Below are positions 63,988 through 64,000 of a stretch of DNA of 64,000 bases, piece by piece. Position numbers and translations under genes: made by a program. The stretch comes from Bacillus timonensis (GTDB taxonomy: Bacteria; Bacillota; Bacilli; Bacillales; Bacillaceae_L). Below the pieces are notes generated by a model. It saw only the letters and a program-made list of their open reading frames with translations. It was not told the origin of the DNA and did not search any database. Each line of letters begins with the position of its first letter. Within the stretch, counting starts at the first letter, position 1. Location of the stretch: the NCBI RefSeq assembly GCF_000285535.1, contig NZ_HE610985.1, positions 1,246,763 through 1,310,762 on the forward strand. The letters are read 5' to 3'.

Positions 63988-64000
63988 ATGTATCCTTATC
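63988..64000 (+). CDS. gerPC: Start of gerPC (cut by window end)
   Basis: ATG after GAAAGGGTG, 70 bp after gerPB; only four codons (MYPY) are visible. The call rests on operon order. Confidence 0.5.

Overview
This window comes from the chromosome of a low-GC, spore-forming member of the Bacillaceae. Gene order follows Bacillus subtilis in long blocks: app peptide transporter, fabHF, med, yjaV/yjaU, yjzD/yjzC and the argCJBD-carAB-argF operon; the yitW/V/U ... yitT/yitS ... yitL/yitK group; and the yisL/yisK, Spo0E-like and gerP group at the end. Sporulation genes (gerPA, gerPB, start of gerPC, a Spo0E-type phosphatase) fit a Bacillus relative. No tRNA, rRNA, CRISPR array, prophage or intact insertion sequence was seen.

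Layout: 1-5.8 kb appDFABC (minus strand); 6.1-9.6 kb a NERD-domain remnant, yjaZ, and fabH-fabF behind a FapR-type operator; 10-13.7 kb med, yjaV, yjaU and small yjz genes; 13.7-23.5 kb the arginine/carbamoyl-phosphate operon with ARG-box-like (AhrC) sites before argC and carA; 23.5-26 kb molybdenum cofactor genes moeA-mobB-moaE-moaD. From 26 to 39.2 kb lies an anaerobic or nitric-oxide respiration region: a soluble chemoreceptor, a RIC/ScdA iron-sulphur repair protein, a CuA-type nitric oxide reductase with its Sco chaperone, modB, Fnr, a radical SAM/SPASM protein, mobA, DUF2249 proteins, a second Crp/Fnr regulator and a haem-copper-oxidase-like membrane protein. At least seven good TGTGA-N6-TCACA-type sites sit before these genes, several about 41.5 bp upstream of a plausible start point. 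One of these promoters also carries a near-perfect Fur box over its -10.

39.2-46.5 kb is the yit block. 46.6-48 kb holds ytoQ, an acetyltransferase and a tandem repeat. 48.1-53.5 kb is one six-gene operon: response regulator, histidine kinase, LolA-like lipoprotein, M48 membrane protease and two small membrane proteins. 53.6-61.6 kb holds an SDR, an amylase-family protein that has lost its catalytic residues, a MATE exporter, a DUF2777 protein, a GGDEF/EAL protein, yisL and yisK. 61.8-64 kb has the Spo0E-like gene, a DUF418 protein and the start of gerP.

Eight genes in the window (NERD remnant, yjaZ, yjaU, moaD, yitU, a GNAT, a small membrane protein and the amylase-like gene) are each broken by one missing base in a short homopolymer. 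Adding one base restores a family-like protein in every case. This one-directional pattern looks more like sequencing or assembly error than decay, so most of these genes are probably intact in the organism; the NERD remnant is truncated as well and is a true relic.
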